Part shown: positions 1 to 8,789 of the stretch, piece by piece
Position numbering within the stretch: position 1 is the first letter of the stretch
Layout: every line of letters starts with the position of its first letter
DNA from: Orenia metallireducens
GTDB lineage: Bacteria; Bacillota; Halanaerobiia; Halobacteroidales; Halobacteroidaceae
Direction: 5' to 3'
Length of the DNA stretch: 64,000 nt
Assembly (NCBI RefSeq): GCF_001693735.1
Contig: NZ_LWDV01000006.1
Location: forward strand, 205,989 to 269,988
Program-made: the position numbers and the translations under genes
The notes under the pieces: model-generated
Told to the model about the DNA's origin: nothing
Seen by the model: only the letters and a program-made list of their open reading frames with translations
The model's database searches: none

Positions 1-1226
1 AAGTCATTACTTGCTCCTGTACTTCTATTACCTAAAATCTCTTCTTCTACTAAAGAACCGGCTACCAAGACAGCAATCTGATTCTTTAAGTAGTCGATAG
101 TCTGTAGGTAATAGTCATCTTCTGGATTATGGCGAACATAACCTAAGGCTCTACCGCGAGAAGTAATTGTAATATTAGATACTGACTTTGGATTTACTAT
201 CTCCCCCAATAAGGCATGTCCAACCTCATGATAAGCTACTCGCTTTAATTCCTCTTTATTTGGGCGACGATTTAACTTCTCACCCATCATCACTTTATCA
301 ATAGCCTCTTTAAAGTGGGTCTTATTGATCTTCTCTGCATCTTCACGCATAGCCATAATAGCTGCTTCATTGGTCAAGCTCTCTAATTGAGCACCAGAGA
401 AACGGAAGGTCTCTTTAGCTAATTGTGCTAAATCAACATCATCAGCTAAAGGCTTATTATGGGTATGAATCTTTAAGATATGCTCTCTACCCTCTCTATC
501 TGGTAAATCTACCTTTACAATACGATCAAAACGCCCTGGTCTTAACAGAGCCTCATCTAGAATATCAATTCTGTTTGTAGCACCAACTACTAAGACATTG
601 ACTTGGTCATCTACACTGATGCCATCAAGCTCCACTAGTAATTGGTTAAGGGTCTGATCATATTCCATATGGCTAGAGTTACTACCACGCTTACCACCTA
701 ACACATCAATCTCATCGATAAAGATAATCGCATTATTTTTATCTGCTTTCTTAGCCTTATCACGGGCATCCTTAAATAATTTTCTAACCCTTTTAGCACC
801 AACCCCTGCATACATCTCGATAAATTCACTTCCTGAAGTGGAGATGAATATAGAATCGATGTAGTTGGCTGCTGCTTTAGCCATTAGGGTCTTACCAGTT
901 CCTGGAGGACCACTTAACATTAACCCTTTTAATGGTCTAATCCCTAACTTCTTAATCTCTTCCCTACTCTTGACAAACTCTAATGCTTCTAATAATTCAT
1001 TCTTAGCTGAATCCTGTCCACCAATATCAGCAAAGTCTACCTTTGGAACCTTATTATCATCTTTATTTGAAATAGCAAAGTTATCCCCTAAAGCCTGCTT
1101 GTTTAATGAATTGAATAAAAAGTAACCTAAGCCTCCCAAAAGTACCATTGGAAAGAGATTGATTCCATTAACAGCTAAGAAGATAATCATTGCTAATCCA
1201 ACTCCTAATCCAAAATCTTTAGCCAT
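1..1226 (-). CDS. FtsH-like AAA+ zinc metalloprotease (M41), 3' end outside window
   Basis: Membrane-anchored ATP-dependent protease. Reading the minus strand from the ATG at 1226 gives 408 residues before the window edge. Residues 10-40 form a short hydrophobic hairpin. The AAA+ core has Walker A GPPGTGKT (106-113), Walker B IIFIDEID (167-174) and the second region of homology ATNRIDILDEALLRPGRFD. The zinc site HEVGH is at 333-337. Classical FtsH has a roughly 70-residue extracytoplasmic domain between two membrane spans; here it is missing, so this is probably a paralogue rather than the main FtsH. The start overlaps the upstream stop by 8 bp, with AGGAGGTGAG at good spacing, so the two genes are translationally coupled. 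Family call secure; substrate unknown. Confidence 0.9.
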   Translation of the reverse strand, partial: MAKDFGLGVGLAMIIFLAVNGINLFPMVLLGGLGYFLFNSLNKQALGDNFAISNKDDNKVPKVDFADIGGQDSAKNELLEALEFVKSREEIKKLGIRPLKGLMLSGPPGTGKTLMAKAAANYIDSIFISTSGSEFIEMYAGVGAKRVRKLFKDARDKAKKADKNNAIIFIDEIDVLGGKRGSNSSHMEYDQTLNQLLVELDGISVDDQVNVLVVGATNRIDILDEALLRPGRFDRIVKVDLPDREGREHILKIHTHNKPLADDVDLAQLAKETFRFSGAQLESLTNEAAIMAMREDAEKINKTHFKEAIDKVMMGEKLNRRPNKEELKRVAYHEVGHALLGEIVNPKSVSNITITSRGRALGYVRHNPEDDYYLQTIDYLKNQIAVLVAGSLVEEEILGNRSTGASND

Positions 1227-1749
1227 TCATCTCACCTCCTAATCTCTTCTTTTGATTCCGTTTAACTACTTTATATAATTCCTGCTTCTCTTTAATCAAA
1301 GTTAAATAAAGATAATCAGTATCAACCTTAATCTCTGATTTATCTAATTGATACTCCTTAGCAAAATTATCAACTCTCTCTCCTAATTTAACAAACTCTC
1401 CTGTCTCTAATGCTTCATATAAAGCCAAATTAATATCTTCATAAATCTCAGTTAATTCAGCAGAATTAGAGTTAATAACTAACTTATATTCCTCATCTTT
1501 AGTAGTCTCTTCTATCCTATCCTTAATATCTTCATAGACTTTAATTAAGTTATCAACTGACTGTAAAGTAACTTCTACTTTATAAATGGTACTAGATTTA
1601 TCAATCTCTACCTTCTCTACACCATCAATTTCCAATAGATCATCATTTAAAGCATGATTAAATTTATAGCTATCCACAAGGTAACTTCCTGCAAAAAGAA
1701 CTGTTAAGGTTAAAATTAAAGCCAATAAACTTCTCTTGATATTCATCAT
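1219..1749 (-). CDS. Hypothetical membrane-anchored protein upstream of FtsH-like protease
   Basis: 176-residue protein that I do not recognise. Residues 8-24 form a signal-anchor helix. The rest is charged and mixed alpha/beta, rich in Glu and Lys, and predicted to lie outside the membrane. AAAGGAGG precedes the ATG at good distance. It overlaps the FtsH-like gene by 8 bp, so the two probably form an operon and may act as protease and partner or adaptor (inference from coupling only). An ATG immediately follows the first one, so the true N terminus may be Met2. Confidence 0.7.
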   Translation of the reverse strand: MMNIKRSLLALILTLTVLFAGSYLVDSYKFNHALNDDLLEIDGVEKVEIDKSSTIYKVEVTLQSVDNLIKVYEDIKDRIEETTKDEEYKLVINSNSAELTEIYEDINLALYEALETGEFVKLGERVDNFAKEYQLDKSEIKVDTDYLYLTLIKEKQELYKVVKRNQKKRLGGEMNG

Positions 1750-1918
1750 TACTGCCTCCTTTCATAATTCAAATAGCAATTGTCATATCAACAACAAAAC
1801 TTATTATAACATAATTTTTTACAGGAATCTAATGTAAATAACTTGTAATTAATGTAATTTAGTTTTTGTTTTGGTTTTCTAGTAATAACATTAGTTAAAA
1901 ACTAATAACATATAGTAA

Positions 1919-2144
1919 TATTGCGACATTTTTACTTCAGTTTACAGTGTAAATTATATAGTTAATAGTTAAGTTCAAAAACATCTACCTCATCCCTTAA
2001 TCCCCCTACGAGTCTACAAGGTAAGACTCTTCGTGAAAAAAGCATCTTCTCCTACACTAGGAGAAGGGAGACCAAATTTTTAATTCCCCCTCTCCTATGG
2101 TAGGAGAGGGGGCTAGGGGGTGAGGTCTGAAAAGTGTCGCAATA
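1919..2144. repeat. MITE-like repeat, copy R1 (226 bp, terminal inverted repeats)
   Basis: The element is bounded by TTGCGACA at the left and TGTCGCAA at the right, each flanked by TA, as expected for a small non-autonomous transposon with a TA target duplication. Inside are two hairpins: CTTCTCCTA/TAGGAGAAG near 2045-2067 and CCCCCTCTCCTA/TAGGAGAGGGGG near 2086-2113. No coding potential is seen. A near-identical inverted copy lies at 54230-54455. The transposon interpretation is inferred from the ends. Confidence 0.65.
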
Positions 2145-2180
2145 TACCCATTAACAGACATTAATATTAAACAAAGATAA

Positions 2181-2210
2181 AGAAAAAGATTCACCAAAGT
2201 AGGTGAACCT
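2181..2210 (-). terminator. Terminator after ppk
   Basis: Short stem TTCACC/GGTGAA followed on the minus strand by a T-rich run, 20 bp past the ppk stop codon. Confidence 0.6.
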
Positions 2211-2229
2211 TCAAGTAACTCTATTTAAA

Positions 2230-4368
2230 TTAATGTATATTAGTATCCCTTGCTGATGTCTGTTTAAATAAAGCTATTATATTGGTGCTATCCAGCTTTT
2301 TGACAGCCTTTTTAGCCAATCGATGGAATTCAAGCTGAGATTCTAACTCCACTCCATCTCTTTCCACACGCTTATAGCTTCCATCAGGCTGTTGCTCCCG
2401 TGCCTTGACATTATCCCTTAGGGTAATATCTAATAGCTTAATAATTCTAGCTTTTAAATCCTCATCCTCTACTGGAAACAATGCCTCAACTCTTCTATCT
2501 AAATTTCTAGGCCTCCAGTCAGCACTGGACATAAAGATTTTAGGATTAGCGCCATTACTGAAATAGAAGATACGGCTATGTTCTAACAAGCGTCCTACTA
2601 TACTAATCACCCTGATATTATCACTGACACCTTCAATTCCAGGCTTTAAACAGCACATCCCCCGCACTATTAAATCTATCTTAACCCCTGCTGAGGAAGC
2701 CTTATACAACTCTTTGATTATTCCAGAATCAACTAAAGAATTCATCTTAGCAATAATATGCCCTTCCTTACCTGACTTTACCTGCTCAACTTCGTTTCTA
2801 ATCAGCTTAACAAAGGTATCCCGCAAATTCAAAGGAGCTACCGCTAACTTCTTCCATTGGGGAGCCGAAGAGTAGCCTGTCAATAGATTAAACATAGCCG
2901 AAACATCAGAACCAAAAGTCTCTTTAGCAGTAAACATTCCAGTATCAGTATATAATTTAGCAGTCTTGTCATTATAATTTCCTGTACTCATATGGACATA
3001 CCTTCTGATACCCTCCTCTTCATCTCTAACTATCAACAGTAACTTAGAATGTACCTTTAAGCCAACTAATCCATAAACAACATGGCAACCTGACTTCTCT
3101 AACTTTTTAGCCCACTCTATATTATTCTCCTCATCAAATCTAGCCTTTAACTCTACTAATACCGTAACCTGCTTTCCATTTTCAGCTGCTTGAGCCAAAG
3201 CCTCTATAATTGGAGAGTCCCCACTGACTCGGTAAAGAGTCTGTTTAATAGCCAATACTTGTGAATCTTCAGAAGCCTCCTGTACCAACTTAATTACAGG
3301 GTCAAAACTTTCATAGGGATGATGAACCAATAAATCCTTCTCTTTAATTAAATCAAAGATACTCTCTTCCTTATTATAAAAATCTTGAGCTGGCTGGGGT
3401 AATAGCGGTTCATATCTAAGGTGATCAAAACCATCTAAACCACTAAAACCCATAAAGGTGGTTAGATCGATAGGTCCTGCAACTTCATAGATATCTTCTC
3501 TATTTAAATCTAGAGACTGAACTAAAAAATCCTTCAATTGACAATCAATTCCCTGCTCTATCTCTAATCTAACTGGAAACCCCCACTTCCTTCTTTTAAC
3601 ATAACGTTCCATCTCTACTAACAAGTTTTGTGCCTCTTCATCAAGGCTTACCTCAGCATTTCTGGTAATTCTAAAAGCACCTACAGCCTCTATTGTATAA
3701 CCAAAGAATAACTTATCTAAATACTCTTTGATTACCTTCTCCATAAAGATAAAATTCCGCTTATCATCAGAAGGTATCTCTACAATTCTAGGCAGAATAG
3801 AAGGTACTCTAACCATTGAAAATAAACCTTTACCATCTTTATTAGGTGAAAGGGTATTCGATTCTGGAGAACTGGTTAGACGAACTGCTAAATTCAAACT
3901 CTTATTTAAGATTAAAGGAAAGGGTCTACTCTGATCAATAGCCATTGGGGTCAATACAGGGTGAATATTGTCATGGAAATAATTATCTAAAAACTCCTTC
4001 TGATCTTCAGTCAAATCTTTATACTCCATAAAATTAATATCCTCTTCTTCTAAAGTATCTAATACATAATTTAAACAACCATACTGCTCTTTAACCATCT
4101 GATGCATTCTATTAGAAAGTTCTTTAAAGAGCTCTTTTGGTCTAAGGCCTACCTTATCCTGCTTATTATAACCAGACTCTATCTGGTCTTTTAATCTAGC
4201 CACTGTAACCATTACAAATTCATCTAGATTAGATGCAGTTATCGCTAAAAACTTCAATCTCTCCAATAAAGGCGTCCGTTCATCTTGAGCCTCTTCTAAT
4301 ACACGGTTATTAAACTCTAACCAGCCAAACTGCTTATTAAGATAATATTTAGAATCACTATAATCCAT
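2230..4368 (-). CDS. ppk1: Polyphosphate kinase 1
   Basis: Makes inorganic polyphosphate reversibly from ATP. The 712-residue length is typical of the family. The two family histidines are present: His440 in VHSKLLLI (the autophosphorylated residue by family knowledge) and His597 in LEHSRIFYFSNG. The N-terminal domain (NLDEFVMVTVARLKDQ, near residue 50) and the GNYND segment after His440 are also conserved. The ATG shares one base with the stop of the upstream Ppx/GppA-like gene (TAATG), so translation is coupled. It forms an operon with that gene, next to a divergent intact Ppx gene, making a polyphosphate synthesis and turnover locus. Confidence 0.97.
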   Translation of the reverse strand: MDYSDSKYYLNKQFGWLEFNNRVLEEAQDERTPLLERLKFLAITASNLDEFVMVTVARLKDQIESGYNKQDKVGLRPKELFKELSNRMHQMVKEQYGCLNYVLDTLEEEDINFMEYKDLTEDQKEFLDNYFHDNIHPVLTPMAIDQSRPFPLILNKSLNLAVRLTSSPESNTLSPNKDGKGLFSMVRVPSILPRIVEIPSDDKRNFIFMEKVIKEYLDKLFFGYTIEAVGAFRITRNAEVSLDEEAQNLLVEMERYVKRRKWGFPVRLEIEQGIDCQLKDFLVQSLDLNREDIYEVAGPIDLTTFMGFSGLDGFDHLRYEPLLPQPAQDFYNKEESIFDLIKEKDLLVHHPYESFDPVIKLVQEASEDSQVLAIKQTLYRVSGDSPIIEALAQAAENGKQVTVLVELKARFDEENNIEWAKKLEKSGCHVVYGLVGLKVHSKLLLIVRDEEEGIRRYVHMSTGNYNDKTAKLYTDTGMFTAKETFGSDVSAMFNLLTGYSSAPQWKKLAVAPLNLRDTFVKLIRNEVEQVKSGKEGHIIAKMNSLVDSGIIKELYKASSAGVKIDLIVRGMCCLKPGIEGVSDNIRVISIVGRLLEHSRIFYFSNGANPKIFMSSADWRPRNLDRRVEALFPVEDEDLKARIIKLLDITLRDNVKAREQQPDGSYKRVERDGVELESQLEFHRLAKKAVKKLDSTNIIALFKQTSARDTNIH

Positions 4369-5900
4369 TATTTCACCCTCTTTTTAATAAACTCAGCTTT
4401 TATTCCAAATACTTCTTTGAAGAGTTCTGACTTCTGCTCAAAGGTCCATGCCTCTAATAAAGTATTCTCATTACTATAGCCAATAATCTCTAACTTCTTA
4501 TTCTTTAGATTGACTTTGAGGTCTTCAAACTTCTTAATATGGCTTCTATCTAAAGAATCACCTAATTGTAAGATAGCTGCCAATTTAGCTACTAACACCT
4601 TATCTTCAGTAGATAATTTTCTATAACTAGTATCACTATTATTAGGTAATTTCTTACTATGGTATCTTGCTATATTTGCTACAATCTCTAACTCTTTATT
4701 ATTTAACCCTAATATACTAGAAGCACGAATAATATCATAAGAATGGTAATAATGGCGTTTAAGACTGATATATTTACCTACATCATGGAGAATAGCTGCT
4801 ATTTGCAATAATAATCGCTCTCTATCCCCTAGACCATGAATAGCTTTAACTCCATCAAATATCTTCATAGTAAATTCTGTTACAACCTTAGCATGCTTCT
4901 GATTATAATAATACTTCTTACCTATACTCTGAGCTGAAATAATTGTATTCTCAACAAAGATATTACTCCACTTCTGACTCTCTTCTGAATAGAGAATATC
5001 ATATAATAATACATCCAATAAGAATACAAAGGGCGCAATAATCTTTTCAGCCTGTGTAAAATTAAATACTGTTTTATAGATAGCCATAGCCGGTAGTAAA
5101 ATCTCTGATTTCTCTGGAGATAGGTTGTACATATTAAGCAGTTGAGTTGGAGTTTTATCCTTAATCTTATCATAAAGGCTATCGAATTTATCTTTAGGGA
5201 TATAGCATAACTCCTTTTCCATTTCTACTTCACATAAGTCAGCTATCATCTCTATCTCTTTTCCAGAGACGACAAAATTAGAGATATTCATCAAAGGAAA
5301 ATTCTTCTGTAACATATAAGTAAAGCTCCTTAAATACTCCTCTAAAACTATATAAAATTTATCTGTCTTCTCTTGAATCTTCCCTAATATCTCACTTAAT
5401 TTCAAGGAACCTATTCGAATATTTTGATTATATTTGATATTACTCTGGGAATATAAAGATACCCCTAGCCTTCCTGTTCCAATATAGCACATCAATGCTT
5501 GTTGTTCATTGAGACCTATTTCTTCTAGCTTTTTACACATACCTTTATAGATATATATCTTCTCTTCAGAATCATCTAACACTTCTACCTGCAATCCAGT
5601 CTTTACCTTAATCTGATCTAAGATATGATCTCTATTTTTGGACTCCCTAATTGCAGTGGTAGCTACTGTTTTAATATTATCTATTCTATACTCATTAATT
5701 AATTTTAAAAAACCTTTAAGTACTCTACAGGTTTCATCTACCTTCTCAAAGCTTATCTTATCTCTTTTAAAGGTGTCATGACCTAAACTCAGTGGATATT
5801 CAAGGGATTCTAGAACTTTCATCTTCTTATTTCTCTTCTCCCCTATCTTTAGATATAATGCACTAGAGCCTATATATATAACAGCAGCCTTTTCACTCAT
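4368..5900 (-). CDS. Degenerate Ppx/GppA-family protein with C-terminal HD domain
   Basis: 510-residue relative of exopolyphosphatase/guanosine pentaphosphatase. The N-terminal half keeps the ASKHA fold outline (TVATTAIRESKN), but signature residues are changed. The first phosphate loop, usually DIGSNS, reads YIGSSA. The second, usually DIGGGS, reads YIGTGR. The C-terminal third is an intact-looking HD domain (AAILHDVGKY, then HSYD and RYHSKK). It may be a regulator or a pseudo-phosphatase with a working HD domain (inference). ATG 5900 was chosen over an upstream GTG because GGGAGG sits 8 bases before it. Coupled to ppk. Confidence 0.85.
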   Translation of the reverse strand: MSEKAAVIYIGSSALYLKIGEKRNKKMKVLESLEYPLSLGHDTFKRDKISFEKVDETCRVLKGFLKLINEYRIDNIKTVATTAIRESKNRDHILDQIKVKTGLQVEVLDDSEEKIYIYKGMCKKLEEIGLNEQQALMCYIGTGRLGVSLYSQSNIKYNQNIRIGSLKLSEILGKIQEKTDKFYIVLEEYLRSFTYMLQKNFPLMNISNFVVSGKEIEMIADLCEVEMEKELCYIPKDKFDSLYDKIKDKTPTQLLNMYNLSPEKSEILLPAMAIYKTVFNFTQAEKIIAPFVFLLDVLLYDILYSEESQKWSNIFVENTIISAQSIGKKYYYNQKHAKVVTEFTMKIFDGVKAIHGLGDRERLLLQIAAILHDVGKYISLKRHYYHSYDIIRASSILGLNNKELEIVANIARYHSKKLPNNSDTSYRKLSTEDKVLVAKLAAILQLGDSLDRSHIKKFEDLKVNLKNKKLEIIGYSNENTLLEAWTFEQKSELFKEVFGIKAEFIKKRVK

Positions 5901-6101
5901 AACAATTCCTCCCACATAAATCTAAATAACAACAGTAAGAAACTCTGAGTAAACAGTGACAAGACAAGATTCTTATTTGCTCCCTATAACTTGTTGTCAC
6001 TAAATTTTCCTAATATATAATTATCTAAAATAAATCAATTTAAATACAATTTTCAATATAAGAATCTATCTTTTTCAATATTATAACATATTCCTTATTT
6101 A

Positions 6102-6128
6102 TACTTGTTAACATAATGTTAACAAGTA
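6102..6128. promoter_or_regulatory. PhoP-box-like palindrome between divergent Ppx genes
   Basis: TTAACA-N5-TTAACA (6108-6124) matches the B. subtilis PhoP box repeat and its 11-bp period. It is embedded in a palindrome TACTTGTTAACA/TGTTAACAAGTA, so it reads the same on both strands. It lies between the ppx-ppk operon and the divergent ppx gene. Only two repeat units are clear, so the assignment is moderate. Confidence 0.45.
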
Positions 6129-6270
6129 TTAAAATCGAGTTAAAAAGTAATTATTCAACTATTATTATTTTGAGAAATAATGTATAATTATAAGAAATAA
6201 TTTCATAATAATATAATTATTTATTTTTGCTATTTTTTAAAAACGATTGAAAATAAAGGGAGGAGTTTTA

Positions 6271-7809
6271 ATGAGAAATATTGCTATTGTTGATATCGGT
6301 TCAAATTCTATCAAATTAGTCTTAGCAGAGATTAAAAAGAATAACTCTTTTAAGATAATTGATGAATTAAAGGAGACTGTTAGATTAGGAGAAGGAATAG
6401 AAGAGGATAATAAATTACAGGAAGGGCGTATTAAAGTAGCTATTCAAACCTTAAAGATGTTTAAAAACTTATGTAATGCTACTGAGACTAAAGAGATTAT
6501 AGCTGTTGCTACAGCTGCTGTACGTAGAGCTGATAATCAAGAGGAATTTTTAAATAGAATAAAAGAAGAGGTTGAGCTTGATGTGCAAGTATTATCAGGT
6601 GAAGAAGAAGGATATTATGATTACTGGGGAGTTGTAAATAGCATTGATCGAGATAATGGGCTGATTATGGATATCGGTGGTGGAAGTATAGAGCTGATTT
6701 GGATGAAAGAAAGAAAAATAAAGGAATGTGTTAGCTTGTCCTTTGGTTCTCTAGATTTAACCCGACACTTCAATCTTTATGATAGCATCACTAGCAAACA
6801 AGAGGAGCAGCTAATAAAATTCTTAACAACAGCCTTCAATGAAGTTACTTGGCTAAAAGATATAGATTGTAACTCTTTAATTGGGGTCGGTGGTACTATT
6901 AGAAATATTGCGAAAATAGACCAGAGGAATAATGACTATCCTTTAGATCTACTCCATTATTATCAACTAAAAAAATCTACAGTCAATGCTATCTATGAAT
7001 TAGTCAAAAACAAAGACTTAAAGAAAAGAAAGAAGATATCTGGACTATCTAAAAAGAGAGCAGATATCTTTATTGGTGCCACTGCTGCTGTAGCAACCTT
7101 AATGAATTTATATAATTTAGATAAATTACTTATTAGTGGCAAAGGGATTAGAGAAGGGCTAATCTACAATTATCTCTATCAAGATAAAGAACCTAACTCT
7201 AATGTGTTAGATTTCTCCATAAATAATATAGTAAATAATTTAAATCTCAATAAGAAACATGCTCAGCATGTACATAAGCTAGCCAAAGTACTATACCAAG
7301 AATTAAAGCCTTTATTTAAATTGAATGAAGAGGAATTTGAAGGTGATATTGATAAGATTTTAAAGACTGCAACTATGTTACATGATGCAGGAAATAGTAT
7401 TAACTATTATGATCATCACGAACACTCTTTTTATATGATACTTAACTCTGGTATTAATGGCTTATCTCATCGAGAGTTATTAATTAGTGCCTATATTGCT
7501 GCCTCCCATCGCCATACCAAGTATGACTTAAGAAAATATAATTTAAATCGCTCACAATTTACTGATATTATTGATAGAAAAGGTGATGACAAAGAGATAA
7601 TTCGTAAGTTTGGTATATTAGTTGAGATTGCAGAGAGTTTAGATAGGAATATGAATGGCTTGGTAGAGGATATCCAATGCCAGCTAGAAGATAATCGTTT
7701 TATTATCAAAACTATTTCCAAAGAAGATGTAGAATTAGAGATTAATGATGCTTTATCAGTTAGCAAAGGTTTTGAAAAGTTATACAATAAAGAACTTATA
7801 ATCTTATAA
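6271..7809 (+). CDS. ppx: Exopolyphosphatase / GppA-family phosphatase with HD domain
   Basis: 512-residue protein predicted to hydrolyse polyphosphate or pppGpp. All family motifs are intact: VDIGSNSIKLVLAE at the N terminus, VATAAVRRADN, LSGEEEGYYDYWG (catalytic Glu region), IMDIGGGSIELIW and GVGGTIRNIA. A C-terminal HD domain follows (TATMLHDAGN, HHEHS, AASHRH), as in the longer Ppx proteins. The ATG at 6271 has GGGAGGAG at good spacing; the TTG nine codons upstream has none. Divergent from ppk and its degenerate paralogue, so synthesis and breakdown genes share one intergenic region. Confidence 0.93.
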   Translation: MRNIAIVDIGSNSIKLVLAEIKKNNSFKIIDELKETVRLGEGIEEDNKLQEGRIKVAIQTLKMFKNLCNATETKEIIAVATAAVRRADNQEEFLNRIKEEVELDVQVLSGEEEGYYDYWGVVNSIDRDNGLIMDIGGGSIELIWMKERKIKECVSLSFGSLDLTRHFNLYDSITSKQEEQLIKFLTTAFNEVTWLKDIDCNSLIGVGGTIRNIAKIDQRNNDYPLDLLHYYQLKKSTVNAIYELVKNKDLKKRKKISGLSKKRADIFIGATAAVATLMNLYNLDKLLISGKGIREGLIYNYLYQDKEPNSNVLDFSINNIVNNLNLNKKHAQHVHKLAKVLYQELKPLFKLNEEEFEGDIDKILKTATMLHDAGNSINYYDHHEHSFYMILNSGINGLSHRELLISAYIAASHRHTKYDLRKYNLNRSQFTDIIDRKGDDKEIIRKFGILVEIAESLDRNMNGLVEDIQCQLEDNRFIIKTISKEDVELEINDALSVSKGFEKLYNKELIIL

Positions 7810-7847
7810 TATCTTCTATTAGTAGGAGAACTGATACAATTTATAGA

Positions 7848-7923
7848 TATTGAGACACTTCAGTAACTAGTGACGAGTAACCAGTAAATAACTTAACTCG
7901 TCACCCGTTACTGTCCCTTTATA
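7848..7923. repeat. MITE-like repeat, short degenerate copy R3
   Basis: Left end TATTGAGACACTT resembles the TTGCGACACTTT end of R1. An internal inverted repeat (AGTAACTAGTGACGAG with CTCGTCACCCGTTACT) and a right end TGTCCCTTTATACCCAT follow. Lies between convergent genes. Confidence 0.4.
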
Positions 7924-7949
7924 CCCATTAAAAGATATAACTCTATTTC

Positions 7950-8336
7950 TTATTTTTCATATAGTTCTAAGGGCAAGTCATCAGGGTCCTTGAAGAAAGT
8001 AAACTTCTTTCCTGTAACCTCATCGATTCTTATACCTTCTACAACAACCCCTTGCCTCTCTAGCTCTTTTACTGTTTCTTCTATATCATCAACCTCAAAA
8101 GCTAGATGTCTAAGTCCTCTTGCCTCAGGATAGCTTGGTCTCTGAGGTGGATTTGAAAAGGAAAATAACTCTATTTGACTGTCCTCTCCAATAGCTAAAT
8201 CTAATTTATAGGAGTCCCGATTCTCTCGGTAGGTCTCTTTAATCACCTTCAAATTAAGGATATTGACATAAAATTCTTTAGATTTTTCATATTCGGAACA
8301 TATAATCGCAATGTGATGAATTTTATTTAGTTTCAT
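7950..8336 (-). CDS. VOC-family (glyoxalase I-like) protein
   Basis: 128-residue single-subunit vicinal-oxygen-chelate protein with two beta-alpha-beta-beta-beta halves. Likely metal ligands are His8 (IHHIAI), a Glu in QIELFSF, His in LRHLAFEVDD and Glu in PLELYEK, the same spacing as the YaeR-like glyoxalase subfamily. The substrate cannot be told from sequence. GGGGAG precedes the ATG. It lies 22 bp downstream of the ACT-domain gene, on the same strand. Confidence 0.85.
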   Translation of the reverse strand: MKLNKIHHIAIICSEYEKSKEFYVNILNLKVIKETYRENRDSYKLDLAIGEDSQIELFSFSNPPQRPSYPEARGLRHLAFEVDDIEETVKELERQGVVVEGIRIDEVTGKKFTFFKDPDDLPLELYEK

Positions 8337-8358
8337 AATCTCCCCTTATTATTTAAAG

Positions 8359-8739
8359 CTAATTGTTAATTATATAATCTTTACTCAAAACCTCAATAGC
8401 TTCTTCTAAACTCTCTTCTTTTACTAAGAGATAATCGGTATCATAGGTTGAAATTACAAAGATACTTATCCCTTCTTGAGCCAAAGTTGTAGCTAAAAAA
8501 GAGAGTACACCTACCATTGAAAAATCTAAGGGTCCCTCAACCTTTAAAGCCCTCCAATTCTTTTCACTCTTTATATCTGCTGGTACATCCTCTGTTAATG
8601 AGACTATTGATAGTTCATCTTTAGTTCTGGTAATTGAAAAAAATTGACTGGATAATGGCCAGCTAGGTATTTCAGCATCTTTATTCAAACGAGATACTGC
8701 TAATTCTTCTGCCATTACAGTTAAAGTTAGCTTCATCAT
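8359..8739 (-). CDS. ACT-domain protein (CASTOR/aspartokinase-like tandem ACT)
   Basis: 126-residue protein resembling the small stand-alone double ACT proteins: LTLTVMAEELAVSRL, then an ELSIV strand, VEGPLDFSMVGVLSFLATTL (ligand-binding helix) and IFVISTYDTDYLLVKE. Such proteins probably bind amino acids; the ligand is unknown. Two ATG codons are adjacent, and the second has the better spacing to GGAGGT. Probably in one transcript with the VOC gene. Confidence 0.85.
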   Translation of the reverse strand: MMKLTLTVMAEELAVSRLNKDAEIPSWPLSSQFFSITRTKDELSIVSLTEDVPADIKSEKNWRALKVEGPLDFSMVGVLSFLATTLAQEGISIFVISTYDTDYLLVKEESLEEAIEVLSKDYIINN

Positions 8740-8789
8740 TTCACCTCCTTATCTCTTGGAAGAATTCAATTAAGATAAAAATAATAAAC

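Noticed and set aside
1919..2144. Hairpin-rich repeat as a CRISPR array or a structured RNA gene
   Set aside because: No regular repeat-spacer pattern; the same block recurs inverted with terminal repeats, which fits a mobile repeat better.
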